From Bog-756 sp963812885 (GTDB lineage Bacteria; Actinomycetota; Acidimicrobiia; Acidimicrobiales; RAAP-2): a stretch of 64,000 bases of DNA. Both the position numbers and the translations under genes were made by a program. Positions 8,264-17,769 of this stretch are shown one piece after another (positions within the stretch are counted from its first letter, which is position 1; each line of letters opens with the position of its first letter). The DNA lies in the NCBI GenBank assembly GCA_963812885.1, contig CAWEWZ010000007.1, forward strand, positions 488,109-552,108, written 5' to 3'. Under the pieces are notes generated by a model that worked only from the letters and a program-made list of their open reading frames with translations, did no database searches and was not told where the DNA came from.

Positions 8264-9703
8264 GTGCTGATGACCAAGCTGATCCATGACATCGACGTAC
8301 TCGATGTCCGGGGCGATCCTGCGTCCACCGAGGTGACCGCGGTCGACTTCGACAGCCGGCGGGTCGGTCCCGGCTCGCTGTTCTGCTGTGTTCCCGGCGA
8401 ACACACCGACGGCCATCTCCACGCTGCCCATGCGGTCATCGGCGGGGCCGCCTCGCTCCTCTGCGACCGGTTCCTCGAGCTCGACGTGACCCAGGTGCGG
8501 GTCACCCCGGGCGAGGTGAGGCCGGCCATGGCCGCGGTGGCCTCCGCCTTCCACGACCATCCGGCCCGGGCCATGACCATGGTGGGGGTGACCGGGACCA
8601 ACGGGAAGACGACGGTGACCCAGCTGGTGCGCTCGGTCCTGGCCCATGCCGGGGTGCCGAGCGGGGTGATCGGCACGCTCGACGGGGCCCGGACCACCCC
8701 GGAGGCGCCGGTGCTCCACGCCCAGCTGGCCGGCCTCCGGGCCGAGGGGATCCGGGCCGTGGCCATGGAGGTGTCCTCGCACGGACTGGCCCAGCACCGG
8801 GTGGACGGCATCGTCTTCGACGTGGCCGCGTTCACCAATCTGAGCCGCGACCACCTCGACCACCACCACACCATGGAGGAGTACTTCGCGGCCAAGGCCC
8901 GGCTGTTCGACCCGGCGTCGGCCAAGGCCGCGGTCGTCAACGTGGACGACCCGTGGGGCCGGAGGCTGGCCGACCAGATCGCCGGGCACCGGGTCATCCC
9001 GGTCCGGCAGGTCGGATGCCTCCGACATCGCGCTCTCGGTGGGCTCGTCGTCCTTCCGGTGGCGGGGCCGTCCCCTCACCGTCCCGCTGTCGGGGGCGTT
9101 CAACGTCGACAACGCGCTGATGGCGGCGACCGTGGCCGACGCTCTGGGGGTGGACGCCGACCAGATCGCCGCCGGCCTGGCCGCGGCTGCCACCCGTCCC
9201 CGGCCGGATGGAGGTGGTGTCGGCCGGATCGCCGTTCACCGTGCTGGTCGACTACGCCCACACCCCGGCCGGTCTCGAGGTGGCCCTCTCGGCGGCCCGG
9301 GCGTTGGCCCGGTCCGGCCGGGTGATCGGTCTGTTCGGCTGCGGAGGAGACCGTGACCAGGGGAAACGGCCGGAGATGGGGGCGGTGGCGTCACGGTGGT
9401 CGGACGCGGTCGTGCTGACCTCGGACAATCCCCGAGGCGAGGACCCCGAGGCCATCATCGATCAGATCCGGTCCGGCGTCGGCCCCGGGGTGACGTTGGT
9501 GGTCGAGCCCGACCGGGCCGAAGCCATCGGACGGGCGATCGGGCTGGCCGCACCCGGCGACGTGGTGGTCATCGCCGGGAAGGGTCACGAGACCACCCAG
9601 GTGGTGGCCGGTCAGGAGCGGCCTTTCGACGATCGGCTCGTCGCCCGGCGACGCCCTCGCCACCCGAGCGGGGGACCCCCGGGCGGGGGACGGCCGACCA
9701 TGA
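8264..9703 (+). CDS. murE: UDP-MurNAc-tripeptide synthetase MurE (meso-DAP type), three frame breaks
   Basis: Read as one gene with one-base frame changes near 9,010, 9,205 and 9,650. The segments carry the ATP loop GVTGTNGKTTVTQLV, VSSHGLAQHRVDGI, the central-domain GAFNVDNALMA, and the C-terminal DYAHTPAGLE and TSDNPRGEDP. The DNPR motif marks addition of meso-diaminopimelate. With the last break corrected, the protein ends ...RAGDGRP at a TGA that overlaps the mraY ATG (ATGA). murF, which normally follows, is not present. Confidence 0.92.
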
Positions 9704-10731
9704 TCTCGCTGATGACCTCGGGAGGGGTGGCCCTGTGGGTGGCGGTCCTGTCGACCCCGTTCCTCATCCGGTGGCTGGTCAAGAACAACATCGGCCAGCA
9801 GATCCGAGAGGACGGACCCCAGGTCCACATCGCCAAGGCCGGGACCCCGACCATGGGCGGAATCGGCATCGTGGCCGCGGTGGTGGTCGGCTACCTGGCC
9901 GCCCACGCCGTACCCGGGGTGAGATTCTCGCGCTCGGGGGCGCTGATCATGCTGGCCCTGGTGGGGGCGGCGCTGATCGGGTTCGCCGACGACTGGATCA
10001 AGGTTCGCCACCGGCGCAGCCTGGGGCTCAACAAGCGGGCCAAGTTCGGCGCCCAGATCGGCCTCGGGGTGCTGTTCTCCCTCCTCGCCGTGTACTGGGC
10101 CCACGCCGCGACCACGCTCTCGTTCACCCGCTACGACTCGATCGGCTTCCACATGGGCACCGGGTTGTGGGTGGTGTGGGCCACGGTGATCATCGCCGCC
10201 GCCGCCAATGCGGTGAACCTCACCGACGGCCTCGACGGCCTGGCCGCCGGGGCTTCGACGTTCTGCTTCGCCTGCCTGGCCATCATCGGGTACTGGCAGT
10301 ACCGGCACCTGGGCATCTACCACGTGAGGAACGCGCTGGACCTGGCCCTGGCGGCGGTGGCGCTGGCCGGTGCCTGCCTGGGATTCCTGTGGTGGAACGC
10401 GGCTCCGGCCAAGATCTTCATGGGCGACACCGGATCGCTGTCCATCGGCTCGGCCCTGGCCGCCCTGTGCCTGCTGATGAACCTCGACCTCCTGCTGGTG
10501 GTCATCGGCGGCTTGTTCGTGATCGAGACGCTGTCGGTGCTGGTCCAGGTGGTGAGCTTCCGCGTCTTCCACCGCCGGGTGTTCCTGATGGCCCCCGTCC
10601 ACCACCATTTCGAACTGCTGGGCTGGCCCGAGACCACGGTGATCGTCCGGTTCTGGATCCTGGCCGGGCTCTTCGCCGCCCTCGGCCTCGGCATCTTCTA
10701 CGGGGATTTCCTCTCGGTGGGCAAGGTCTGA
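9700..10731 (+). CDS. mraY: Phospho-MurNAc-pentapeptide transferase MraY
   Basis: 343 residues, intact, polytopic. Key motifs are GTPTMGGIGI, FADDWIKV (catalytic Asp pair), NLTDGLDGLAAG and the HHHFELLGWPE loop. It makes lipid I from UDP-MurNAc-pentapeptide and undecaprenyl phosphate at the inner face of the membrane. The ATG at 9700 overlaps the end of murE, and the last codons (SVGKV and stop) are inside the first copy of a tandem repeat that continues into the intergenic region. Confidence 0.95.
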   Translation: MISLMTSGGVALWVAVLSTPFLIRWLVKNNIGQQIREDGPQVHIAKAGTPTMGGIGIVAAVVVGYLAAHAVPGVRFSRSGALIMLALVGAALIGFADDWIKVRHRRSLGLNKRAKFGAQIGLGVLFSLLAVYWAHAATTLSFTRYDSIGFHMGTGLWVVWATVIIAAAANAVNLTDGLDGLAAGASTFCFACLAIIGYWQYRHLGIYHVRNALDLALAAVALAGACLGFLWWNAAPAKIFMGDTGSLSIGSALAALCLLMNLDLLLVVIGGLFVIETLSVLVQVVSFRVFHRRVFLMAPVHHHFELLGWPETTVIVRFWILAGLFAALGLGIFYGDFLSVGKV

Positions 10732-10785
10732 TGCTCGTCGGTGGGCAAGGTCTGATGCTCGTCGGTGGGCAGGGTCTGAGGCTCG
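10714..10785 (+). repeat. Three tandem copies of a 24-bp unit at the 3' end of mraY
   Basis: Copies occupy 10714-10737, 10738-10761 and 10762-10785, each opening TCGGTGGGCA. The first two are identical and the third differs at two positions; a partial fourth copy follows. The unit begins inside the last codons of mraY and includes its stop codon, so each extra copy repeats the gene end. The rest of the 168-base gap before ftsW (to 10899) holds no gene I can recognise. murD would be expected in this place. Confidence 0.85.
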
Positions 10786-10899
10786 GCGGGCAGGGGCCGA
10801 CGGCCGGGCTCCACCACCCCGAGGCCCCGGTGGACGAGGCTAGGGGGATGCACGACGGGGCAGGCGAGGTCGGACACGCGGTGACAGCGGCGAACGGGG

Positions 10900-12195
10900 G
10901 TGGTGGCGGTGGTTGAGCGAACAGTGTCGTCCCGGGCCACCACCCGCGGGCGGCATCCTTCGAGTTCGACCACCGCGGTGCGTCCGCGGGCCGTGGCCGG
11001 GGCCTCCCGGCCCGCTCGCCCGGTCGCCGCCGCCACACCCGCTCCGGCCCTCCGGGGCCGGCTGGCCCGGGTGCCAACGGCTCCGGCACTGGCCGTCCTG
11101 GTCGGCCTGCTGTGTGTCTTCGGCCTGGTGATGGTGGGCTCGGCGTCGCCCATCGTCTCCCTCAGCCTCTACGGGTCGCCCTGGGCCATCCTCATCCGCC
11201 AGGCCATGTACATGGGGGTCGGCGCCTGCGCCCTGATCCTCTTCGCCCGCATGGACTACCGCAAGTGGCGCAAGATCCGGGGTGTCCTGGTCGTGGTGAC
11301 CATGGGCCTGCTGGTGGTGGTCCTGGTGCCCCACCTGGGGGTGTCGGCCGGGGGGTCGTCGCGGTGGATCGGGTTCGGGATGCTGCAGGTGCAGCCGTCG
11401 GAGCTGATGAAGCTGGCGCTGGCCGTGTTCGCCGCCGACCTGCTGACCCGGCGGACCCATGCCGCCGCCGATCCGAAGACCGTCGTCGTGCCCGTCCTGG
11501 CCGTCCTCGGCATCTCCGGCGTCCTCATCCTGAAGCAGCCCGACATGGGGACGGCTCTGGTACTCGGATGCATCGCCTTCGGCATCCTGTTCATGGGCGG
11601 GGTGCCCATGGCCCCCATCATGAAGCTGCTGGCCGCGTTCGCCGGGCTGGCCCTCGTCGTCGGGTTGGCCGACCCCTACCGGCGCGACCGCATCCTGTCC
11701 TTCCTGCACCCGGGAGCCAGCAAGTCGGGGAGCGGCTACCAGGTCTGGCAGTCGCTGATCGGATTGGGATCGGGGCACATCTTCGGATTGGGCCTGGGCG
11801 GCGGCCGGGAGAAGTACGGCACCCTGCCCAACGCCCACACCGACTTCATCTTCTCGGTGGTCGGCGAGGAGCTCGGCCTCATCGGCGCCGTCGTCCTCCT
11901 CGGCCTGTTCTTCGCCCTGGCCTGGTTCGGGCTCCGGGCCGCCATCGCGGCACCGGACCGGTTCGGCAGTCTGCTGGCCGTCGGGATCACCACCTGGATC
12001 ACCAGCCAGGCGGTGATCAACATCGGCGCCGTGATCGGGGTGCTCCCGGTCACCGGGATCCCGCTGCCCTTCATCTCCTTCGGCGGCTCGTCCCTCATCG
12101 TGACCATGGCCGCCTTCGGCATCCTCATCAACATCGCCGCTCAAGAGCGCTCGGCGCCCGCCGACCGGCCTGGGCGGCGGTCGATCCCCCGGTGA
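10900..12195 (+). CDS. ftsW: Lipid II polymerase FtsW (SEDS family)
   Basis: 431 residues, intact. A basic, low-complexity cytoplasmic N-terminus of about 60 residues precedes ten predicted membrane segments. SEDS motifs include SRWIGFGMLQVQPSELMKL, NAHTDFIFSVVGEELGL and GIPLPFISFGGSSL. FtsW polymerises septal glycan strands from lipid II together with FtsI. The GTG at 10900 is the first start in the frame; GTG at 10903 or 10909 is also possible. Its last codons overlap the murG start. Confidence 0.94.
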   Translation: MVAVVERTVSSRATTRGRHPSSSTTAVRPRAVAGASRPARPVAAATPAPALRGRLARVPTAPALAVLVGLLCVFGLVMVGSASPIVSLSLYGSPWAILIRQAMYMGVGACALILFARMDYRKWRKIRGVLVVVTMGLLVVVLVPHLGVSAGGSSRWIGFGMLQVQPSELMKLALAVFAADLLTRRTHAAADPKTVVVPVLAVLGISGVLILKQPDMGTALVLGCIAFGILFMGGVPMAPIMKLLAAFAGLALVVGLADPYRRDRILSFLHPGASKSGSGYQVWQSLIGLGSGHIFGLGLGGGREKYGTLPNAHTDFIFSVVGEELGLIGAVVLLGLFFALAWFGLRAAIAAPDRFGSLLAVGITTWITSQAVINIGAVIGVLPVTGIPLPFISFGGSSLIVTMAAFGILINIAAQERSAPADRPGRRSIPR

Positions 12196-13361
12196 ACGAC
12201 GAGCGGTACGCGCTGGTGGCGGGCGGCGGCACCGCCGGGCATCTCCAGCCGGCGTTGGCCATCGCCGAGGCCCTGGTCGACGCCGGCCACGAGCGCGGCA
12301 CCATCGAATTCGTGGGGTCGAGGCGGGGCCAGGACCGGGCCACCCTCGAGGGCCGGGGGTTCCCGGTCACCCTGCTGCCCGGGCGGGGCATCGTCCGCCG
12401 GTTCGGGCCCGCCGACCTGGTCAGCAACATCGGCGCCGTGGCCGGGCTGGCCGTGGCCGCGGTGGAGGCCTTCGCCCTGGTGGTCCGGGCCCACCCCCGG
12501 GTGGTGGTCTCGGTCGGCGGCTATGCCAGCCTTCCGGCGGCTCTGGCCGCCGTGGTCTCCGGCGTTCCCCTGGTCCTGGTCAACGTGGATGCGGTGCCCG
12601 GGGCGGCCAACCGGTTGTTCGGGCGGTTCGCCCGGGCCAGCGCCGTCGGATGGCCGGGGAATCCGCTACCCCGTGCGGTGGTCACCGGAACCCCGGTCCG
12701 ACCCGAGATCGCCGCCTGCGGCCGTCGGCCCGGGTCCCGGCGTGAGGCCAGACGGTCCCTGGGCCTGCCCGAGGACCGGCCGACGGTGGCCGTCTTCGGC
12801 GGATCGCTGGGCGCCCGGCGCCTCAACGAGGCCGTGGCCGGCCTGGCCGACCTCTGGAAGGACCGCGTCGACCGGTCCGTCTACCACATCGTGGGCCGCC
12901 GGGACTGGGACGAGCAGGCCCACCCCGGTCCGCCCCTCGCCGGCGACGACGCTCCGGCCCATCCCGGGCTCGGCCTGGTGACGGTCCCCTTCGAGGACCG
13001 CATGGACCTGGTCTACCGGGCCGCCGACCTGGTGGTGTGCCGGGCCGGGGCGATGACCGTGGCCGAGCTCGCCGTCGCCGGCGTGCCCTCGATCCTGGTC
13101 CCGCTGCCCGGTGCCCCCGGCGACCACCAGACGGCCAACGCCCGGGTCCTCGAACGGGTCGGGGCGTCGGTGCTCCTGCCCGACGCCGAGTGCGATGCCG
13201 GGACGCTGGCCCACCGGATCGATCTCCTGCTCGACGACCCCTCCGCCCTCGAGGCCATGGGCCTGGCGGCGGCATCGGCGGGCCGGCCCGACGCCGCCGC
13301 CGCCGGCGCCCGGGTGGTGGAGGCGAATGCCCGGCCCGCCGCCGGGAAGGGGTCGTCGTGA
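12192..13361 (+). CDS. murG: UDP-GlcNAc transferase MurG
   Basis: 389 residues, intact GT-B glycosyltransferase. The N-domain has ALVAGGGTAGHLQPALAIA and VVVSVGGYASLPAALAAV. The C-domain has AVFGGSLGARRLNEAV, a donor-site CRAGAMTVAELAVAGVPSI, and PGDHQTANARVL. MurG adds GlcNAc to lipid I to make lipid II at the cytoplasmic face of the membrane. The GTG start overlaps the ftsW stop and its own stop overlaps the murC start, showing tight coupling. Confidence 0.95.
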   Translation: MNDERYALVAGGGTAGHLQPALAIAEALVDAGHERGTIEFVGSRRGQDRATLEGRGFPVTLLPGRGIVRRFGPADLVSNIGAVAGLAVAAVEAFALVVRAHPRVVVSVGGYASLPAALAAVVSGVPLVLVNVDAVPGAANRLFGRFARASAVGWPGNPLPRAVVTGTPVRPEIAACGRRPGSRREARRSLGLPEDRPTVAVFGGSLGARRLNEAVAGLADLWKDRVDRSVYHIVGRRDWDEQAHPGPPLAGDDAPAHPGLGLVTVPFEDRMDLVYRAADLVVCRAGAMTVAELAVAGVPSILVPLPGAPGDHQTANARVLERVGASVLLPDAECDAGTLAHRIDLLLDDPSALEAMGLAAASAGRPDAAAAGARVVEANARPAAGKGSS

Positions 13362-14756
13362 GCGATGCCGCCGGGACCGGTCCGTTCGGCGACCCGGGCC
13401 GCCCGGCCACCGTCCACGTGGTGGGGATCGGGGGAGCGGGCATGAGCGCCATCGCCACCGCCCTCCAGGCCATGGGCCATGTGGTGACCGGGAGCGACCT
13501 CAAGGCGTCGGCGGTGACCGAGCGACTGCGCCGGGCCGGGATCCCCGTGGCCATCGGCCATGCCGCCGCCAATGTGGGTGCCGCCGACGTGGTCACCGTG
13601 TCCTCGGCCATCCCCGGGGACAACCCCGAGATCGTCGAGGCCGGGCGGCGCGGGATCACCGTGCTGCCCCGGGCCCGGGTCCTGGCCTCCATCGCCTCGC
13701 TCAAGCGCTGCCTGGCCGTGGCCGGGACCCACGGGAAGACCACGACCGCGTCCATGCTCTCCCTGCAACTCGTCGAAGGCGGGACCCGGCCGTCGTTCCT
13801 CATCGGCGGGGACGTCAACGAGATCGGGACCAACGCCGTCTGGGACGAGGGGGAGTGGCTGGTCGTGGAGGCCGACGAGAGCGACGGTTCGTTCCTGGCG
13901 CTGACGCCGGACGTGGCCGTCGTCACCAATGTCGAAGCGGACCACCTCGACCACTGGGGATCCTTCGACGCCATGCGTTCGGCATTCGAGGAGTTCGTGG
14001 CCGGGGCCCGCCTCAGCCGGGTGGTCGGAGGCGACGATCCGGTGGCCGCGGAGATCGGCCGGTCGTGCGGTGCCGACCTGGTGGGGACGGCGGCGGACTG
14101 CACGTTCCGAATCGTCGACCTCGACCTCGACCGCAGCTCGATCGGCTTCGGGCTGACCGGTCGGGACGGGGCCGCCCTCGGCCGGCTGACCGTGCCTGTC
14201 CCCGGGCTCCACAACGCCCGCAACGCCGCCGTGGCCACCGTGGCCGCCCTCGGCCGCCGGGGTCCCGTTCGCCGCCGCCGCCCGGGCGCTGTCCCGGTTC
14301 GCCGGGGTGGCCCGCCGCTTCGAGTTCCGGGGCACGGCCAACGGGGTGACCTTCGTCGACGACTACGCCCACCTGCCCACCGAGGTGCGCGCCGTGCTGG
14401 CTGCGGCCCGAAACGGCGACTGGCGACGGATCGTGGCCGTCTTCCAGCCCCACCGTTACAGCCGCACCCAGGAGCTCGGGACCGAGTTCGGCCAGGCCTT
14501 CGGCGACGCCGACCTGGTGGTGGTGACCGACGTCTACGGGGCCGGGGAGACCCCGGTGCCCGGCGTCTCCGGCCAGCTGGTGGCCGACGCCGTGCGGCGC
14601 TCGTTCCCGGGCATGCCCGTGTACTACGCGCCGGGGCGGTCGGAGCTCCGCCGCACGGTGGGGGACCTCCTCGAGGCCGGCGACCTGTGCTGCACCCTCG
14701 GCGCCGGTGACCTCACCACGCTCCCCGACGAGCTGATGGCCGATCCGAGGTGGTGA
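13358..14756 (+). CDS. murC: UDP-MurNAc-L-alanine ligase MurC, one frame break
   Basis: About 466 residues across two frames joined near 14,255. The N-domain has VHVVGIGGAGMSAIA and GSDLKAS. The central ATP-binding loop is AVAGTHGKTTTASML, followed by VEADESDGSF and TNVEADHLDHWG. After the break the C-domain shows FVDDYAHLPTEVRAVL and FQPHRYSRTQEL. MurC adds the first amino acid (L-Ala) to UDP-MurNAc. The break is equivalent to one extra base in a GC-rich run. Confidence 0.93.
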
Positions 14757-15703
14757 CGGCGGTGACCTCTCGCCGCGATGAACTGGCCGCACTGGGACGG
14801 GCCCTCGGGCCCGGCGTCAGTCACGACCATCCCCTCGGCGCCCTCACCACCTACCGGGTGGGTGGCCGGGCCGCGCTGTTCGTGGAAGCCGAGGACGAGG
14901 CCCGGCTGGTAGCGGTGGGCCGCGCCCTCGACGGCCTGTCGGTCCCGGTCCTGGTGGTGGGCCGGGGGTCGAACCTGTTGGTGGCCGATCGGGGGTATCC
15001 CGGGCTGGTGGTGTCCCTCGGCCCCGGGTTCGAGAGCCTGTCCATCGAGGAGGAGCGGGTCCGGGCCGGAGCCGCCCTCAGCCTTCCGGTCCTGGCCCGC
15101 CGCACCGCGGCCGCCGGCCTGCACGGTCTCGAATGGGCGGTCGGGGTGCCGGGCTCGGTCGGTGGCGCCATCCGGATGAACGCCGGCGGGCACGGCTCGG
15201 ACACCGCGGCCACCCTGGTCGCCTACCGGTGGGTGGACCTGGCCTCGGGCGCGGTGCACGAGGCGCCCGCCGAGCGGCTCGGCTTCTCCTACCGGCATTC
15301 CACCGTGGCCGCCACCGACGTGGTCGTGGCCGGTGTCCACCAGCTCGAGCCCGGCCGTGCCGACGACGGCAAGGCGGCCATCGACGAGATCGTCCGGTGG
15401 CGCCGGGCCCACCAACCCGGGGGCAGCAACGCCGGATCGGTCTTCACCAACCCGCCAGGGGACTCGGCCGGCCGAATCATCGAGGCCTGCGGTCTCAAAG
15501 GCCACCGGTTGGGATCGGCCGAAGTCTCGACCAGGCACGCCAATTTCATCCAGGCCGACGCCGACGGGTCGGCCGACGACGTGTACCGGCTCATCGCCCA
15601 CGTGCAGTCGGTGGTGGCCGGGGCCACCGGCGTGCGCCTCCGTACCGAGGTGCGCCTGGTCGGGTTCACCGAGGGCGCCGACCCGGGAACCGGTGGGCGA
15701 TGA
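14753..15703 (+). CDS. murB: UDP-N-acetylenolpyruvoylglucosamine reductase MurB
   Basis: 316 residues, intact. FAD-binding motifs are GRGSNLLVADRGYPG and GVPGSVGGAIRMNAGGHG; FSYRHS, the active-site NAGSVFTNP and STRHANFIQ follow. MurB reduces the enolpyruvyl ether to make UDP-MurNAc with NADPH and FAD. The GTG at 14753 overlaps the murC stop; GTG at 14762 is a possible alternative. The order murC-murB-ftsQ is conserved in Actinobacteria and many other phyla. Confidence 0.95.
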   Translation: MTAVTSRRDELAALGRALGPGVSHDHPLGALTTYRVGGRAALFVEAEDEARLVAVGRALDGLSVPVLVVGRGSNLLVADRGYPGLVVSLGPGFESLSIEEERVRAGAALSLPVLARRTAAAGLHGLEWAVGVPGSVGGAIRMNAGGHGSDTAATLVAYRWVDLASGAVHEAPAERLGFSYRHSTVAATDVVVAGVHQLEPGRADDGKAAIDEIVRWRRAHQPGGSNAGSVFTNPPGDSAGRIIEACGLKGHRLGSAEVSTRHANFIQADADGSADDVYRLIAHVQSVVAGATGVRLRTEVRLVGFTEGADPGTGGR

Positions 15704-16506
15704 CGCCGCCCGACGCGCCGACGATGGACCGGCGCCCGTCCATCGACCCCCGCATCCGCCAGCGGCGGGCGGACATCCAACGCCTCCAGGGGCGTCGGCG
15801 CCTGCGGTGGATCGTGGCCGCCATCGGGGCTGCGGTCCTGGTGGCAGCCGTTGTCGCCCTCCTCCACACCCCGTGGTTCAGCGCCCAGGCGGTCTCGGTA
15901 TCGGGTGCCCACCGGCACACGTCGACGGCGGCCATCGTGGACGCCGCCGGCCTCGACGGCCATCCTCCCCTGATCAGCGTGGACCCCGGCGCGACGGCGG
16001 CGCGGGTGGAGAGGCTCCCGTTCATCGCCAGCGCCCAGGTGCACCGCCACTGGCCGGACGGGGTGACCGTTTCGGTGACCGAGCGGGTGCCGAAGGCGGT
16101 CATGGCCGCCACTGGTTCGTCCTGGGCGGTGCTGGACGGGTACGGACGGACCCTGGTGGTGGATCCCGGCCGCCCCCCCGGCTTCATCGTGCTGACCGTG
16201 GAGACCCCCGACGGTCCGGCCCGGCCGGGGAAGGTGGGCACCACCCTCCCCGGAGCCGACTCGTTCGCCCTGACCGTGTGCCGGACGTTGCCCCCGGCGT
16301 TCTCGGCCCAGGTGGTGTCGGTGACCGAGGCGGCCAACGCCACGGTGAGCCTCGGACTCAACTCCGGGATCACCGTCCTGCTGGGTACGGACAGTGACAT
16401 GGCGGCCAAGTACGAGGATGTGGCCGCGGTCATCGCCCACGCCTCGTTGCGCGGTCAGAGGATCATCGACGTGACCGTTCCCCAGTCCCCGACGGTGTCG
16501 CCGTGA
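15700..16506 (+). CDS. ftsQ: Divisome protein FtsQ (POTRA domain)
   Basis: 268 residues, intact. A basic cytoplasmic tail of about 40 residues is followed by one membrane segment (about residues 44-62). Then comes the POTRA domain opening AQAVSVSGAHRHTSTAAIV, with VERLPFIASAQVHRHWPDGV and VTERVPKAVM as in other FtsQ/DivIB proteins. It links early and late divisome parts and binds the FtsL-FtsB pair. The ATG overlaps the murB stop (ATGA). Confidence 0.88.
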   Translation: MTPPDAPTMDRRPSIDPRIRQRRADIQRLQGRRRLRWIVAAIGAAVLVAAVVALLHTPWFSAQAVSVSGAHRHTSTAAIVDAAGLDGHPPLISVDPGATAARVERLPFIASAQVHRHWPDGVTVSVTERVPKAVMAATGSSWAVLDGYGRTLVVDPGRPPGFIVLTVETPDGPARPGKVGTTLPGADSFALTVCRTLPPAFSAQVVSVTEAANATVSLGLNSGITVLLGTDSDMAAKYEDVAAVIAHASLRGQRIIDVTVPQSPTVSP

Positions 16507-16564
16507 TCGACTGTCACCTGCGCCGATGCTGGAAGTCGAGGTGTCCGGCGTGTGTCGACTGTGC

Positions 16565-16593
16565 TTGACCAGGTACTGCGCTGACCGTATCGT
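16565..16593 (+). promoter_or_regulatory. Promoter of ftsZ
   Basis: TTGACC at 16565-16570 and TATCGT at 16588-16593 with a 17-base spacer lie between ftsQ and ftsZ. The start would be near 16600, giving a leader of about 50 nt. ftsZ can therefore be expressed separately from the upstream cluster, as is known for other Actinobacteria. Confidence 0.55.
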
Positions 16594-16650
16594 GGTCCCC
16601 AACTCGCCGGTTGGAACGGTTTCAACCTTTGGTCGAGGGTAAGGGATTAC

Positions 16651-17769
16651 ATGACCGTTCCGGCACAGAACAACTATTTCGCCGTCATCAAAGTGGTGGG
16701 CGTGGGCGGGGGTGGTGTCAATGCCGTCAACCGCATGATCGAGGCCGGATTGCGGGGGGTCGAATTCATCGCCACCAACACCGACGCCCAGGCCCTGTTG
16801 ATGAGCGACGCGGATCTGAAGCTGGACATCGGTCGGCAGTTGACCAGGGGACTGGGCGCCGGCAGCGACCCCGAGGTGGGGCGCCTGGCCGCCGAGGAGC
16901 ACCGGTCGGAGATCGAGGAGGCGCTGAAGGGCGCCGACATGGTCTTCATCACCGCCGGAAAGGGCGGGGGGACCGGCACCGGAGCCGCCCCGGTGGTGGC
17001 CGAGATCGCCAAGAGCCTGGGGGCGTTGACCATCGGCGTGGTCACCCGGCCGTTCACCTTCGAAGGCCGCCGGCGGTCGGTCCAGGCCGAGGCGGGCATC
17101 CAGAACCTGAAGGAGAAGGTCGACACCCTCATCATCATCCCCAACGACCGCCTGCTCACCGTGTCCAACGAGAAGACGTCGATGGTCAACGCCTTCAAGA
17201 TGGCCGACGAGGTGCTCATGCAGGGCGTCCAGGGGATCACCAGCCTGATCACGGTCCCGGGGCTGATCAACACCGACTTCGCCGACGTGAAGATGATCAT
17301 GAGCAACGCCGGCACCGCCATCATGGGCATCGGCTCGGCCACCGGCGAGGGGCGCTCGGTCAACGCTGCCCGGGCGGCCATCACCAGCCCGCTGCTGGAG
17401 GCATCCATCGAGGGCGCCCGGGGCATCCTGCTCAACATCGCCGGCGGTCCCGACCTCGGTCTCTTCGAGGTCAACGAGGCGGCCGAGATCATCCACGGGG
17501 TGGCCCATCCCGACGCCAACATCATCTTCGGCAGTGTGATCGACGAAGCCATGGGCGAGGAGGTGAGGGTGACGGTGATCGCCGCCGGCTTCGAGCGGTG
17601 GGAGTCCCAGGCCCGCGGCGGCAACCACGCCGAGACCACCGGCCGGGACGAGACCCGGAGCAAGGTCCTGGGGGCGGAGAGCGCCCACGAAGACATCTTC
17701 GCCACCCCGGCCGATGACGAGCTCGATCTGGGTGACGACGACTTCGACGTGCCCTCGTTCCTTCGCTGA
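16651..17769 (+). CDS. ftsZ: Cell division GTPase FtsZ
   Basis: 372 residues, intact. The protein contains KVVGVGGGGVNAVNRMI, NTDAQAL, the tubulin signature GKGGGTGTGAAPVVAE, and the T7-loop region NTDFADVKMIMSNAGTA. The acidic C-terminal tail ends DDDFDVPSFLR, the conserved peptide that binds SepF and other partners. FtsZ polymerises into the Z-ring that directs division. GAGGGTAAGGG lies just before the ATG. Its own promoter sits in the 144-base gap upstream. Confidence 0.97.
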   Translation: MTVPAQNNYFAVIKVVGVGGGGVNAVNRMIEAGLRGVEFIATNTDAQALLMSDADLKLDIGRQLTRGLGAGSDPEVGRLAAEEHRSEIEEALKGADMVFITAGKGGGTGTGAAPVVAEIAKSLGALTIGVVTRPFTFEGRRRSVQAEAGIQNLKEKVDTLIIIPNDRLLTVSNEKTSMVNAFKMADEVLMQGVQGITSLITVPGLINTDFADVKMIMSNAGTAIMGIGSATGEGRSVNAARAAITSPLLEASIEGARGILLNIAGGPDLGLFEVNEAAEIIHGVAHPDANIIFGSVIDEAMGEEVRVTVIAAGFERWESQARGGNHAETTGRDETRSKVLGAESAHEDIFATPADDELDLGDDDFDVPSFLR

